A stretch of DNA of 34,468 bases from Actinomycetota bacterium. Its GTDB lineage: Bacteria; Actinomycetota; Acidimicrobiia; Acidimicrobiales; Ilumatobacteraceae. Below, in pieces: positions 21,350 through 29,744 of this stretch. Every line of letters starts with the position of its first letter. Positions within the stretch are counted from its first letter, which is position 1. The stretch spans positions 1 through 34,468 of the forward strand of contig WLST01000011.1 of assembly GCA_009711295.1 (NCBI GenBank). Direction: 5' to 3'. The notes beneath the pieces were generated by a model. The model was not told the DNA's origin. It worked only from the letters and a program-made list of their open reading frames with translations, and searched no databases. A program made the position numbers and the translations under genes.

Positions 21350-22792
21350 TTACATCGCCTCAAATTCAAGCCAGAGTTCGTTAATGGCACCCAAGCCAAT
21401 GGGGGCAAGTGAAACCCCATCGATATCTTTGGCCATGCGCTCGGTGGCAATACGTACGTTTTTAATGCGCTTCGACATGATGCTTGAACCAATGCTGCCT
21501 TCTTGATGCGAGATCCATGCTCCTGGGCACAGGTGCGGCCCCACACCAAAGGCCATGTGGTTAGTGCGTCCATCTTTTTTGTAGCCCGAGCGAAGAATCT
21601 TTTCGCTGTAGAGGTCGTTGCGCAAAATGTCGAACTTCTCTGGGTCGGTAAAGATGCGCTCGTCGTGGTTGGCGGAAAAGTCGACCATATGCATGAGCGA
21701 ACCAGCAGGAACCTTGACGCCTTGTAGTTCAACATCGAAGGTGTTCTGGCGTGGTTGCCCACCAATAGAAGATGAGTGTCGCAATGTCTCGTGGAATGCT
21801 GCGTCCCACAACGGGTCGTTGTTGAGAACGGCTTCCATTTGGTCGGGGTGCTGCAATAACAGGTACCACATATTCAAAATGGCACCGCGTGTGGTTTCAC
21901 CGCCGCCACCAACAATGAGTGCAATGTTTGAAGTGATTTCTTCAGTGGAAAGCACGTCACCATCGACAATTGTTTTGCACAGTTCAGAAATGATGTCTGG
22001 TGCAACTTCGTTGCCTTCATCGTCAAGCAAGAAGTTCGGCTTCAACCGGCGCTCTTCAACGATGCTCTCGACAAAATCTTCAAGATCTTGGCGAGCCATG
22101 AGGCCTTTTTGCTCATAGTCGCGGCCACCAATGCCGCCCATCATGTACTTGTACCAGTAGTAAAACTTGTCGCGAGCTTCGTCGGGAAAGCCAAGTACTT
22201 GACACACCACGCGAATGGGGAACTCGTTCGCAAATGCCTTGCCGAGTTCCATTGTGTACTTGCCAGTTGCTGGGTCGTACTCGGTCATGCCCGATTCGGG
22301 GTTAAACCACTCGTCGATCATTTCATTGGCAAGTTTGCAAATTGCGCCAATGCGTTTGGTGAGCGCGGCACCTACTAGGTGACGACCATAAAGGTTACGA
22401 CGTCGGCTGTGTTCAATTCCGCTGAGCTCGAGTTGCGTGTTTCCCAAAACATGGTTTGAGCTGCCTTTAGGAATGGTGTTGTAGCCAAGACCATCGAAAT
22501 AGCACTCGGCGATGTCGTTATAGCGCGTGACGAAATAGCAGTTGTGTAATTTGTCGTGGTACACGGGGTAGTGGTCGCGCAAGATGCGGTAGTACGGATA
22601 AGGGTTGCGTTGGAATTCGCGTGAGTCGAAAATACGTGGGTCGAAGAGGGGAACGCCATTTGCATCGCGACCCATGTCGTAGGCAGTACCCAACGGCATG
22701 AGTGGAAAGTCAAACGTTTGGGTTGATGCGGTATCGGCATCTACCTCATATGCGGCGGCAACTGTTTTGCGGAGATCTTCAGCAAGTGACAT
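21350..22792 (-). CDS. Cytochrome P450
   Basis: 480 residues. It has all P450 hallmarks: I-helix IVGGGGETTRG, ExxR in HETLRHS, and the heme-binding loop FGVGPHLCPG with Cys422 as thiolate ligand. It is soluble (no N-terminal anchor), as in bacterial class I P450s that take electrons from ferredoxin; no ferredoxin gene is in the window. ATG 22792 is chosen because AAAGGA precedes it by six bases and the protein aligns from there; the open frame continues upstream through the divergent SDR gene by chance. It heads an operon with the heme-motif-less paralogue and DUF167. Substrate unknown; the context suggests a hydrophobic carbon source. Confidence 0.95.
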   Translation of the reverse strand: MSLAEDLRKTVAAAYEVDADTASTQTFDFPLMPLGTAYDMGRDANGVPLFDPRIFDSREFQRNPYPYYRILRDHYPVYHDKLHNCYFVTRYNDIAECYFDGLGYNTIPKGSSNHVLGNTQLELSGIEHSRRRNLYGRHLVGAALTKRIGAICKLANEMIDEWFNPESGMTEYDPATGKYTMELGKAFANEFPIRVVCQVLGFPDEARDKFYYWYKYMMGGIGGRDYEQKGLMARQDLEDFVESIVEERRLKPNFLLDDEGNEVAPDIISELCKTIVDGDVLSTEEITSNIALIVGGGGETTRGAILNMWYLLLQHPDQMEAVLNNDPLWDAAFHETLRHSSSIGGQPRQNTFDVELQGVKVPAGSLMHMVDFSANHDERIFTDPEKFDILRNDLYSEKILRSGYKKDGRTNHMAFGVGPHLCPGAWISHQEGSIGSSIMSKRIKNVRIATERMAKDIDGVSLAPIGLGAINELWLEFEAM

Positions 22793-22882
22793 CGGTAGTC
22801 CTTTGTGAGAAAGGTTGGTATGCCAAACCTCTTGACATAGTGCAACTATACGTCGGCTGAACAATGCTTCTTCTAGGCGGAC

Positions 22883-22888
22883 TATGGT
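22883..22888 (+). promoter_or_regulatory. -10 hexamer TATGGT of the SDR gene at 22896
   Basis: TATGGT is followed by CGGGCTT and ATG 22896. The first ATG of this frame (22884) lies within the hexamer, so the leaderless model favours 22896 as the start. Confidence 0.45.
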
Positions 22889-22895
22889 CGGGCTT

Positions 22896-23753
22896 ATGAA
22901 CGCATCATTAAAAGGACGCCGGGCACTCGTGACCGGGGCAGCAGATGGACTCGGAAAAGCATTCGCATTGGCATTGGCCCACGCCGGGGCCGACGTAGCA
23001 GTGTGCGATATCAACAGTTCGGTCAGTGCTGTTGCTGATGAATTAAAAGCTGCCGGCGTCAAGTCGTATAGCGCAGTTGCCGACGTTGCCAATGAGAAGC
23101 AGATTAAAAAGTTTGTAGACGATGCAGCAATAGCGTTGGGTGGTCTCGACTTGGTCATCAGCAATGCGGGCGTTGTGCGCATAACGGCACCAACAAAAGA
23201 TTCATGGGAAAAAACAGTTGACGACTTCGATGCGGTCATTGGCGTGAACTATCGCGGCGTGTACCTCACTGGCCGCGCGGCAATTCCACATCTCATCAAA
23301 CAAGGTGGTGACCTCATCAACATCACCACCGATCACATTCATAACTGCGGATATCCAGTCATCACCCACGACCACACCGACGATTGCAAATGGAAAGACA
23401 TGCAGCGTTCGCCAGTTGGGGGCAACGGCTTCGATGTCTATGACTCATCGAAGTGGGCAATTAAAGGTCTCACCAATACATGGGCGCGCGGTCTTGCCGA
23501 ACATGGCGTGCGCGTGAACTCATTTGGTATGGGTGCTACTGCTACTCCGATGTATTTAGGTTTTGTTGGCGACAAGCCAACTCCTGCTGGAACAATGATG
23601 CCGGCCGATGTGGCCGCAGTTGTTGTGGAACTCATCAATGAAGGTCCGCAGGGTCGCACGGGAGACTGCATCCAAGTATGGGCTGGTCATCCCACGTTCT
23701 TGCGACCAGTTGGTCTTGAAGGGCTCCTCACTGCACGTGACCTCGGTAGGTAG
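22896..23753 (+). CDS. SDR-family oxidoreductase with a His/Cys/Asp-rich insertion
   Basis: 285 residues. Cofactor motif TGAADGLG (13-20), SNAG (89-92), Tyr182 and Lys186 in YDSSK. In classical SDRs the catalytic serine is about 13 residues before the tyrosine. Here the equivalent INITTD has Thr144/Thr145 and lies some 37 residues away, because an insertion of roughly 25 residues intervenes with His147, His149, Cys151, His158, His160, Asp162, Asp163 and Cys164. That cluster could bind a metal. The 3' end overlaps the next gene start by one base. It belongs to a three-gene run (SDR, PPOX, SDR) reading rightward, divergent from the P450 operon. Confidence 0.88.
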   Translation: MNASLKGRRALVTGAADGLGKAFALALAHAGADVAVCDINSSVSAVADELKAAGVKSYSAVADVANEKQIKKFVDDAAIALGGLDLVISNAGVVRITAPTKDSWEKTVDDFDAVIGVNYRGVYLTGRAAIPHLIKQGGDLINITTDHIHNCGYPVITHDHTDDCKWKDMQRSPVGGNGFDVYDSSKWAIKGLTNTWARGLAEHGVRVNSFGMGATATPMYLGFVGDKPTPAGTMMPADVAAVVVELINEGPQGRTGDCIQVWAGHPTFLRPVGLEGLLTARDLGR

Positions 23754-24211
23754 TGGTGTCGCAGAAAACATTTCCATACGAAAACTTAGAACTCATCAAG
23801 AATGCAGCAACCAAGCTCAGCCCGTGGGCGCACCTTGCAACGGTAGGCAAAGACAACAGGCCCGATGTGGTGCCTGTGCACCCGTGCTGGGAAGGCGATG
23901 TGTTGTGGGTGCTCGTTGGCAATACATCGGTGAAGTCAAAAAATATTGCCCACAACAATCACGTGGCTTTTCATTGGCAGGTAACGGAAAGCGGTGACGG
24001 AGTAGAGGTGTGGGGAACTGCCACTCTGCATTCCGATGTGGAAACGAAAAAGCGTTTATGGAGTGGCGTATTTGACTACGACCTCAATGCATTTGCACCA
24101 GGCGGGCCAGAGAATTCGCCCGACACGGGGTTTATGCGCATTGAGCCATACCGCGCCATTTACTTGCCGCAATATGGGATGGGTGGCCGCACCGAATGGC
24201 GCAAGGGATGA
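23753..24211 (+). CDS. PPOX-fold (pyridoxamine 5'-phosphate oxidase-like) protein
   Basis: 152 residues of the split-barrel fold: WAHLATVGKDNRPDVVPVHPCWEGDVLWVLVG opens the domain, KSKNIAHNNHVAFHWQV is the dimer/cofactor face, and VEVWGTATLHSD the next strand. Many such actinobacterial proteins use F420 or FMN; the cofactor here is not decided by sequence. The GTG at 23753 overlaps the preceding stop (TAGTG), and a second GTG follows at once. The end overlaps the next gene's ATG (ATGA), so all three genes are translationally coupled. Confidence 0.83.
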   Translation: MVSQKTFPYENLELIKNAATKLSPWAHLATVGKDNRPDVVPVHPCWEGDVLWVLVGNTSVKSKNIAHNNHVAFHWQVTESGDGVEVWGTATLHSDVETKKRLWSGVFDYDLNAFAPGGPENSPDTGFMRIEPYRAIYLPQYGMGGRTEWRKG

Positions 24212-25002
24212 CGAATAGGCTTTCTCAACTCAACAGATCTGTTACGGGTAAGGCAGTCATCGTCACTGGCGCAGCGAGCGGCATGGGCCGCGCGACCGCA
24301 CATCTCTTTGCCGATGAAGGCGCACGAGTAGTGGTTGCCGACTTAGGTGAAGAGCGTGTGGCAAAAGTAGTTGCAGAAATCACCGCGGTGCATGGTGCGA
24401 ACAACGTTGTAGGGGTGGCGGCCGACGTTACCTCTGATGCCGATCGCCGGCGAGTAGTTGACACATGCCTATCGCAATTTGGCGTGATAGATGTTCTGGT
24501 GAACAACGCGGGAATTAGCGTGAGCTCTTCGGTGTTTGCTGAAGATGATGAGTTTTTAACAGCTTGGGATAACACACTTGCGGTGAATGTAAGCGCACAA
24601 GCACATTTCATTCGACTCGTTGTTCCGCATATGCGCAGTGCAGATATTGCAGGACGCATCATCAACATTGCTTCCACCGAGGCAATAGTTGCAACACCGG
24701 GTTTAGCCGCATATACGGCAGCGAAACACGGGGTGGTGGGCCTCACGAAAAGTATGGCAACTCAACTGGGGCGTTATGGAATTACGGTCAATGCCGTGTG
24801 CCCTGGCCCTATTAACACCAACATGACTGCAGATATTCCGAAAGATGCAAAAGAAAAATATGCGCATCGCAAGGTGCCCTTGAAGCGCTACGGAGAACCA
24901 GAAGAAGTGGCACATATGACTTTGAATTTGGCGATGCCGGCTTCTTCATTTGTGAATGGTTCTGTTGTCGTTGTTGACGGCGGCATGACTATTCAGCATT
25001 AA
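24208..25002 (+). CDS. Short-chain dehydrogenase/reductase (SDR)
   Basis: 264 residues. TGAASGMG (20-27), an Asp at the end of strand 2 (VVADLGEE) indicating NAD preference, NNAG (99-102), Ser156, Tyr169 and Lys173 (YTAAK), PGPINTNM and FVNGSVVVVDGG. It is a textbook classical SDR of the FabG-like or alcohol dehydrogenase kind. Start ATG 24208 overlaps the upstream stop by four bases. Followed two bases later by a membrane protein gene. Confidence 0.93.
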   Translation: MTNRLSQLNRSVTGKAVIVTGAASGMGRATAHLFADEGARVVVADLGEERVAKVVAEITAVHGANNVVGVAADVTSDADRRRVVDTCLSQFGVIDVLVNNAGISVSSSVFAEDDEFLTAWDNTLAVNVSAQAHFIRLVVPHMRSADIAGRIINIASTEAIVATPGLAAYTAAKHGVVGLTKSMATQLGRYGITVNAVCPGPINTNMTADIPKDAKEKYAHRKVPLKRYGEPEEVAHMTLNLAMPASSFVNGSVVVVDGGMTIQH

Positions 25003-25004
25003 CA

Positions 25005-25907
25005 ATGAGAAGAGTCACCCCGTATTTGTTATCTGTGTTGCTGGTCGTTGGCGTGCTGTTGTCGTCGGTGGCGGTATGGGCAAACAAGCAAGTAACAAAT
25101 ACCGACTACTTCGTAAAAACCGTCACACCGCTAGCGGATGACCCTGCTGTGCAGGCAGAAGTGTCTGATCGACTCACCGCGGCCATAGTTGCCGTGGTGG
25201 ACATAGATGGGCGTCTTGATGCGTACTTGCCGGGACAACTTGACTTTTTAGCCGAAAAATCCAACGATGCATTTCAGAAGTTGGTGCTCGGTCAAATAGA
25301 GAAATTGGTTGACAGCGATGCGTTTCGCAAACTCTGGAGCGGCGCGGCGCGGCTAGGTCATGTTGCCATCAAGCAGGTGCTCACAGGTGACGGTGTGGCA
25401 AATACCGTTGTTGCCGGAGTGTTGAGTTTGCAGTCATTTATTCAGGCCGTCATCGATGCACTCGTTGCACGGGGTGCGACTTTTCTAGAGAAGGTTTCAT
25501 TCATTGGAAGTGACTATTCCATTGAACTCATTCATCCTGAAACACTGCACAACATTCGTGGATGGGCAGGTGTTTTGGAAAAAAGTGCAACACTGTTGCC
25601 AGTGTTTGCTTTGCTCTTATCAGCACTCATCATTTATATGAGTCGCAATAAATGGCGAGGCGCAAAGTTGGTGTCGGTGGCGTGGCTGCTGGGGGCGGCA
25701 TCGATAGTGGCAGCAGTGAAAATATGCGAAAATATCTACAGCAATGCTCTGAATGCGGGAAATGACACGCCGATACACGTATATCGTGCGCTTACCGACG
25801 GGCTGAGCAGAGCAGGGGTGCAACTCTTTTTTGTGGCATTGTTTTTACAGGTAGTTCTTGAAGTGAGTCACATGGTGAAAAGGAAATCGTATGAATCAAT
25901 CAGATAA
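25005..25907 (+). CDS. Actinobacterial integral membrane protein of unknown function
   Basis: 300 residues. One N-terminal helix (about 7-27), then a large extracytoplasmic region starting VTNTDYFVKTVTPLADDPAVQAEVSDRLTAA, which is a recognisable opening of a family of actinobacterial membrane proteins. Three further helices lie near the C-terminus (about 198-212, 222-238, 272-288). No catalytic motif is apparent. Two bases separate it from the SDR gene, and its end overlaps the LapA-like gene by 17 bases. Confidence 0.82.
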   Translation: MRRVTPYLLSVLLVVGVLLSSVAVWANKQVTNTDYFVKTVTPLADDPAVQAEVSDRLTAAIVAVVDIDGRLDAYLPGQLDFLAEKSNDAFQKLVLGQIEKLVDSDAFRKLWSGAARLGHVAIKQVLTGDGVANTVVAGVLSLQSFIQAVIDALVARGATFLEKVSFIGSDYSIELIHPETLHNIRGWAGVLEKSATLLPVFALLLSALIIYMSRNKWRGAKLVSVAWLLGAASIVAAVKICENIYSNALNAGNDTPIHVYRALTDGLSRAGVQLFFVALFLQVVLEVSHMVKRKSYESIR

Positions 25908-26121
25908 AGAAGATCACAAATCAAATATCAGTTTTCAGCAGGTCTGCTGGGGTCTCTTAGCAATGATCGCCGTGCTCTTTGTTGTACTCAACAGCGAAAA
26001 GACCGAAATGAACCTCATCTTTGCCAAGCCGAATTTGCCACTCTTCGTTCTTGTCATTACCTCGATGCTCATTGGGTTCTTGCTGGCAAAGCTCACCGGG
26101 CGTCGTAAAAAAGACGACTAA
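25891..26121 (+). CDS. Small LapA-like (DUF1049) membrane protein
   Basis: 76 residues with two membrane helices (about 16-34 and 48-66) and the family's short loop containing VLNSEKTEMNLIF, matching DUF1049/LapA-type proteins found in lipopolysaccharide-assembly contexts but also widely in actinobacteria. A strong ribosome site AAAAGGAAA lies before the ATG although the gene begins inside the preceding one. The basic tail GRRKKDD is cytoplasmic. Confidence 0.85.
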   Translation: MNQSDKEDHKSNISFQQVCWGLLAMIAVLFVVLNSEKTEMNLIFAKPNLPLFVLVITSMLIGFLLAKLTGRRKKDD

Positions 26122-26125
26122 AGGT

Positions 26126-26311
26126 TTAGTGCCCGTGTCCGCGTGAGCGGCTTGCCCCTGCTAACAGGCTTGAACCCAAAATGCCGAGTGGCAAGGTTCC
26201 CCAATACGAGACGTGGGTGCCGATATTGCCGAGGAAGAGCATGAGAAGCCACGTTGCGGGGAATGTGGCGACGAGAAAGACAACGGTGAGTGCAAGAAAT
26301 TTCTTGATCAT
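26126..26311 (-). CDS. Small two-helix membrane protein
   Basis: 61 residues with two hydrophobic helices (about 5-27 and 33-52) and a His/Arg-rich tail (SRSRGHGH). I do not recognise a family. Its reality is supported by a leaderless -10 (TAAAGT) exactly six bases before its ATG and by its tight fit between neighbours: four bases from the LapA-like stop. It is divergent from the Rieske gene. Confidence 0.65.
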   Translation of the reverse strand: MIKKFLALTVVFLVATFPATWLLMLFLGNIGTHVSYWGTLPLGILGSSLLAGASRSRGHGH

Positions 26312-26317
26312 TTTTGT

Positions 26318-26323
26318 ACTTTA
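26318..26323 (-). promoter_or_regulatory. -10 hexamer TAAAGT of the small membrane protein gene
   Basis: On the minus strand TAAAGT is followed by ACAAAA and the ATG at 26311, the TANNNT-N6-start arrangement. Confidence 0.45.
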
Positions 26324-26364
26324 GCCAAGGTTTCTGCGCCTCTCGGGCCACTTGACGCATGCGT

Positions 26365-26370
26365 TACCCT
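26365..26370 (+). promoter_or_regulatory. -10 hexamer TACCCT of the Rieske oxygenase gene
   Basis: TACCCT is followed by GTCCAT and the ATG at 26377. This supports 26377 over the in-frame ATG at 26359. Confidence 0.5.
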
Positions 26371-26376
26371 GTCCAT

Positions 26377-27774
26377 ATGGAGCAATCACTGCCAGACCCC
26401 AATGTTGCCTTCGGCGATCATCGTTGCCCAGGCCCGAGCTATCGCGACCTCGTGTTGCGCGATGAAACCGGTGTTCCCGCGCAGATGCTGGAAAGTGAAT
26501 ACCGCTACCGCGGCAGTGAGCCCATTGGCTACCACCGCTACACCTCGAAAGAATTTGCGGAACTCGAATTCGAAAAGGTTTTCATGCGTGCATGGCAATG
26601 GGCCTGCCGCGAAGAACACATTCCCAACGAAGGTGACTACCACGTATACGACGTTGGTCAACGTTCCATCATTCTCGTGCGTGACCCGCAAGGAAAAATT
26701 CGTGCATTCAATAACTTCTGTTTGCATCGCGGAACTCAGCTCAAACCATCGGGCGACCAAGGCAATGCAAACCGCTTTACGTGCCCGTACCACGGGTGGG
26801 CGTGGTCGACAACAGGAAAAATTGCTTCGTTGCCTTGCCGGTGGGACTTCCCGCACTTGTCTGACGACGACCTCGAGATGCCTGAAATTCAAGTCGACAC
26901 TTGGGGCGGATTCGTATTTGTGAACTTCGATCCAACGGCTGGCCCGCTACGCGATTACCTCGGTGTCTTGCCTGAACATTTTCAAGGTGCTTGGGATCTC
27001 TCGAAGCGCTATGTGGAACTACACATCAAAAAGCGTTTGCCGTGCAACTGGAAAGCAGGCATGGCTGCATTCCTCGAGGCATACCACGTGTACAAAACGC
27101 ATCCACAAGGTCTGCGTGCTACAGGCGATGCCAACGCGCAATACGACGTATTTGGCGAACATATTTCGCGCTTCATGCACACATCCGGAACGCAGAGTCC
27201 GCATATTGCCAACCAACAAACAGAACAGGAAATTTTAGATTTCTTGTTGGGTCGCAAATTCAGCCCAGGCATGGAAACGCCAAAAATTCCTGAAGGCAAA
27301 ACCGCACGCGACGTATACGCACAACTCTCCAAGGTGCAGCTAGGCGAGAAGTACGGAGCCGATTATTCCGACTTCAAGGTCGCCGACACCGTTGACTCCA
27401 TTGAATATTTCGTCTTCCCGAACGGGTTCTTTTTCCCAGGAGCTCGAATTCCACTCACGTACCGGTTCTTACCAAACCCCGATAATCCTGATGAGTGCAC
27501 ATTCGATTTATTGTTCTTGCGCCCACATCCTGCAGACGGAAATATTCCTGCACCTGCAAAAGTGTGTCATCTTGACTTTAAAGACAGCTATGCCAGTGCA
27601 CCGGGTATGGATCCTGGCCTTGGCGGAGTATTCGACCAAGACACCGACAACCTTGCCGCGCAAACACGTGGGTTTAAGGGAAGCATGCGCACGGCGGAAA
27701 CACTTGGCAACTACCAAGAAATTCGCACGCGTCACCTGCACGAAACCATCGACAAATACATGGCGCGGCCTTAA
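26377..27774 (+). CDS. Rieske non-heme iron oxygenase, alpha subunit
   Basis: 465 residues. The Rieske [2Fe-2S] motif is C115-x-H117 ... C136-x2-H139 (CLHRG and CPYHGW). The mononuclear-iron motif follows near NWKAGMAAFLEAYHVYKTH, with Glu234, His237 and His242 (E-x2-H-x4-H; an Asp is more usual in the first position). It should insert oxygen into or demethylate an aromatic or alicyclic substrate, with electrons from a reductase that is not in the window. The VOC-fold gene five bases downstream is probably in the same transcript. Its neighbours (P450, SDRs) fit a shared oxidative pathway. Confidence 0.93.
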   Translation: MEQSLPDPNVAFGDHRCPGPSYRDLVLRDETGVPAQMLESEYRYRGSEPIGYHRYTSKEFAELEFEKVFMRAWQWACREEHIPNEGDYHVYDVGQRSIILVRDPQGKIRAFNNFCLHRGTQLKPSGDQGNANRFTCPYHGWAWSTTGKIASLPCRWDFPHLSDDDLEMPEIQVDTWGGFVFVNFDPTAGPLRDYLGVLPEHFQGAWDLSKRYVELHIKKRLPCNWKAGMAAFLEAYHVYKTHPQGLRATGDANAQYDVFGEHISRFMHTSGTQSPHIANQQTEQEILDFLLGRKFSPGMETPKIPEGKTARDVYAQLSKVQLGEKYGADYSDFKVADTVDSIEYFVFPNGFFFPGARIPLTYRFLPNPDNPDECTFDLLFLRPHPADGNIPAPAKVCHLDFKDSYASAPGMDPGLGGVFDQDTDNLAAQTRGFKGSMRTAETLGNYQEIRTRHLHETIDKYMARP

Positions 27775-27779
27775 CGCAA

Positions 27780-28232
27780 ATGACCGTGTTCCCTCGTTGG
27801 ACACATGTTGCTCTACCGGTCCAAGACCTCGAGCGTTCACTTGCGTGGTATGAGCGCTACACCCCATTGCGACTTCTAGATGAACGCCATGAAGATGGTG
27901 CAGATGTTGCATGGCTATCTCATCCGGAAGCCGCTGAGTATCCCTTTGTATTGGTTTTAGCGAGTTTGCCTGAGCACCGCAGTGCATCTCAGCCACAACT
28001 GCGCCCATTTGGTCATCTAGGAATTCAATTAGCCACGCGAGATGAAGTTGACATCATCGCGCAGCGGGCGCGGCTCGAGGGCTGTTTGGTGTGGGAAGCG
28101 GAAGACAACCCGGCGCCCGTGGGCTATCTGTGCGCGGTGAGCGACCCCGATGGCAATGTGATTGAGTTCAGTTTTGGGCAAGTGGTGTATGAAGTTGCTC
28201 ACGCCAAATGGGGAAACGGCTCAATTTCCTAG
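27780..28232 (+). CDS. VOC-superfamily (glyoxalase/bleomycin-resistance/extradiol dioxygenase fold) protein
   Basis: 150 residues with the two beta-alpha-beta-beta-beta units of the vicinal oxygen chelate fold. Likely metal ligands are His9 (FPRWTHVALPV), His79 (PFGHLGIQL) and Glu129 (DPDGNVIEFS), the glyoxalase I-like set. It directly follows the Rieske oxygenase gene and could act on its product, for example as a lyase, isomerase or dioxygenase; which one cannot be told. Confidence 0.87.
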   Translation: MTVFPRWTHVALPVQDLERSLAWYERYTPLRLLDERHEDGADVAWLSHPEAAEYPFVLVLASLPEHRSASQPQLRPFGHLGIQLATRDEVDIIAQRARLEGCLVWEAEDNPAPVGYLCAVSDPDGNVIEFSFGQVVYEVAHAKWGNGSIS

Positions 28233-28276
28233 AGCGTTGCCCATTGTTGGCAGAGATCCTTTACTCTTTTCTTACC

Positions 28277-28301
28277 TACCTGCGACATCATGGCGCAGGT
28301 A
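28277..28301. repeat. Inverted repeat upstream of the HtrA-like gene
   Basis: TACCTGCG (28277-28284) and CGCAGGTA (28294-28301), an 8-bp perfect inverted repeat with a 9-base spacer, 20 bases before the ATG. There is no T run, so a terminator is unlikely. It may be an operator for the protease gene, or a leader hairpin. Confidence 0.4.
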
Positions 28302-28321
28302 CAACGTAAAGGCCAGCACAA

Positions 28322-29740
28322 ATGACCCTCACCCCTCCAAACTCTCCAGAATTCCCCGGCGAAGAGCCGCGCTCGCGTACATGGCGCGATATTCCACCTG
28401 CTCCACCATTGGGTTCCCCATTGCCACCGCCATCACACATCAGCGGTGCGGGGGTGCACGAGCCTGCCCCGACACAGAAGTCGCGCAAAAAGCTTGTGGG
28501 CATTATCGCCGGGGCAGTGTTTCTCATTGGTGCCGTTGCTGTTGTCGCATCACAAGGGGGAAGTGACTCCACCGATGCTGATGAAGTGACGTCAACAACC
28601 ACCGAAGTAAGTAAGAGTGCTTCAACTGTTCCAAATTCAACCGTTGCGCCGGGTAATACATCTCCTTCCGTGGGTGCTGCGGGTTCGCCGCAAGCAATTG
28701 CGCAAGCAGTTGGACCAGCAGTTGTGCAAATTGATGACAACGGCAGCATTGGCAGTGGCGTGATCTACAACAAGAGTGGCCTCATTCTTACCGCCCATCA
28801 CGTAGTTGCAAATTCATCAACGGTCACCGTGGTTTTTGCTGACGGAACAAAAGTCGAAGGGCGAGTAGTGGGGCGTCAGCCAGCACGCGACCTTGCCATT
28901 GTGGCAGTAACTTCTGAAAAGGAATTGACTGCCGCACAGTTAGCCGACACATCCAATTTGGCAATTGGCCAACCAGTTGTTGCACTGGGTAGTCCATTTG
29001 GATACCAGGCTTCAGTTACTTCAGGCATCATCAGCGGCTTGAACCGCCAGCTGAAACTCACGAATCTCACGCTCACTGGCCTCATTCAAACTGACGCGGC
29101 TATTAACCCTGGTAACTCAGGTGGCCCACTGATTGATGCATCAAACAAGGTCATCGGAATTAACACTGCAATTGCAACTGCATCGGGCGGAAGCAACGGT
29201 GTGGGGTTTGCTGTGCCAGTCAATGATGCGAAAGAGTTACAAGAAAAAGTAGAAGCAGCAGGCGGTGCAAAAGCGCCCACCATTGATGCGCCAGAATCTA
29301 GTTCTTCAGAAATCCCTGGCTTCGATTTCCAGATGCCCGACTCACTCAACGATTTATTCGGTGATTTATTCAAACAATTTAATGATCCGGGAACCGATGG
29401 AGGAACGGGGAATAATGGCGGAACAACGCAGGAAAACACGGGTTTTTTAGAGGTGAATCCATTGCCCTCAGGCTGGTCGAAAATGGGTGATTCTTCATTT
29501 TTGAATACTGCACCAACTGGAGAAGAGGGCGTGCACAGCATCACGCTCATTGGGCCAAGTGGGCAAGTGAATGTTTCCGGAACCAAAGGCTCACGCAGCT
29601 CTCAAGTTGCCGAGCAATACAAAGGCAATGGAATCATACGCAAGATAGGTAAAGACATCACTGTTGTCGTTGAGGGTTTTGGTGATGTGTCGAGTAAAGA
29701 CTTAAAGACCATTGCCGATGCCGTGAAAGAAAAGAAGTAA
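28322..29740 (+). CDS. HtrA/DegP-like membrane-anchored serine protease
   Basis: 472 residues. A Pro-rich cytoplasmic N-terminus (1-50) is followed by one membrane helix (about 57-76), a Ser/Thr-rich linker, and a trypsin-like S1C protease domain with triad His160 (TAHHVV), Asp190 (ARDLAIVAV) and Ser266 (NPGNSGGPL). No PDZ domain is recognisable. Instead come a Gly/Asn-rich linker (about 365-380) and a C-terminal domain of about 95 residues (from PLPSGWSKMGDSS) that I cannot assign. The protein should act outside the membrane in protein quality control or signalling. AAAGG serves as ribosome site. It is followed four bases later by the MoxR gene, which implies a shared transcript. Confidence 0.92.
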   Translation: MTLTPPNSPEFPGEEPRSRTWRDIPPAPPLGSPLPPPSHISGAGVHEPAPTQKSRKKLVGIIAGAVFLIGAVAVVASQGGSDSTDADEVTSTTTEVSKSASTVPNSTVAPGNTSPSVGAAGSPQAIAQAVGPAVVQIDDNGSIGSGVIYNKSGLILTAHHVVANSSTVTVVFADGTKVEGRVVGRQPARDLAIVAVTSEKELTAAQLADTSNLAIGQPVVALGSPFGYQASVTSGIISGLNRQLKLTNLTLTGLIQTDAAINPGNSGGPLIDASNKVIGINTAIATASGGSNGVGFAVPVNDAKELQEKVEAAGGAKAPTIDAPESSSSEIPGFDFQMPDSLNDLFGDLFKQFNDPGTDGGTGNNGGTTQENTGFLEVNPLPSGWSKMGDSSFLNTAPTGEEGVHSITLIGPSGQVNVSGTKGSRSSQVAEQYKGNGIIRKIGKDITVVVEGFGDVSSKDLKTIADAVKEKK

Positions 29741-29744
29741 ACAC

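Noticed and set aside
22793-23239. N-terminal extension of the P450 reading frame (open to 23239 on the minus strand)
   Set aside because: It is antisense to the SDR gene, low in similarity to anything, and lies upstream of a ribosome site and the conserved P450 start at 22792.
26118-26360. 80-codon minus-strand frame overlapping the small membrane gene
   Set aside because: It is rich in Arg/His with no hydrophobic pattern; the 61-residue frame has two clean membrane helices and a correctly placed -10.
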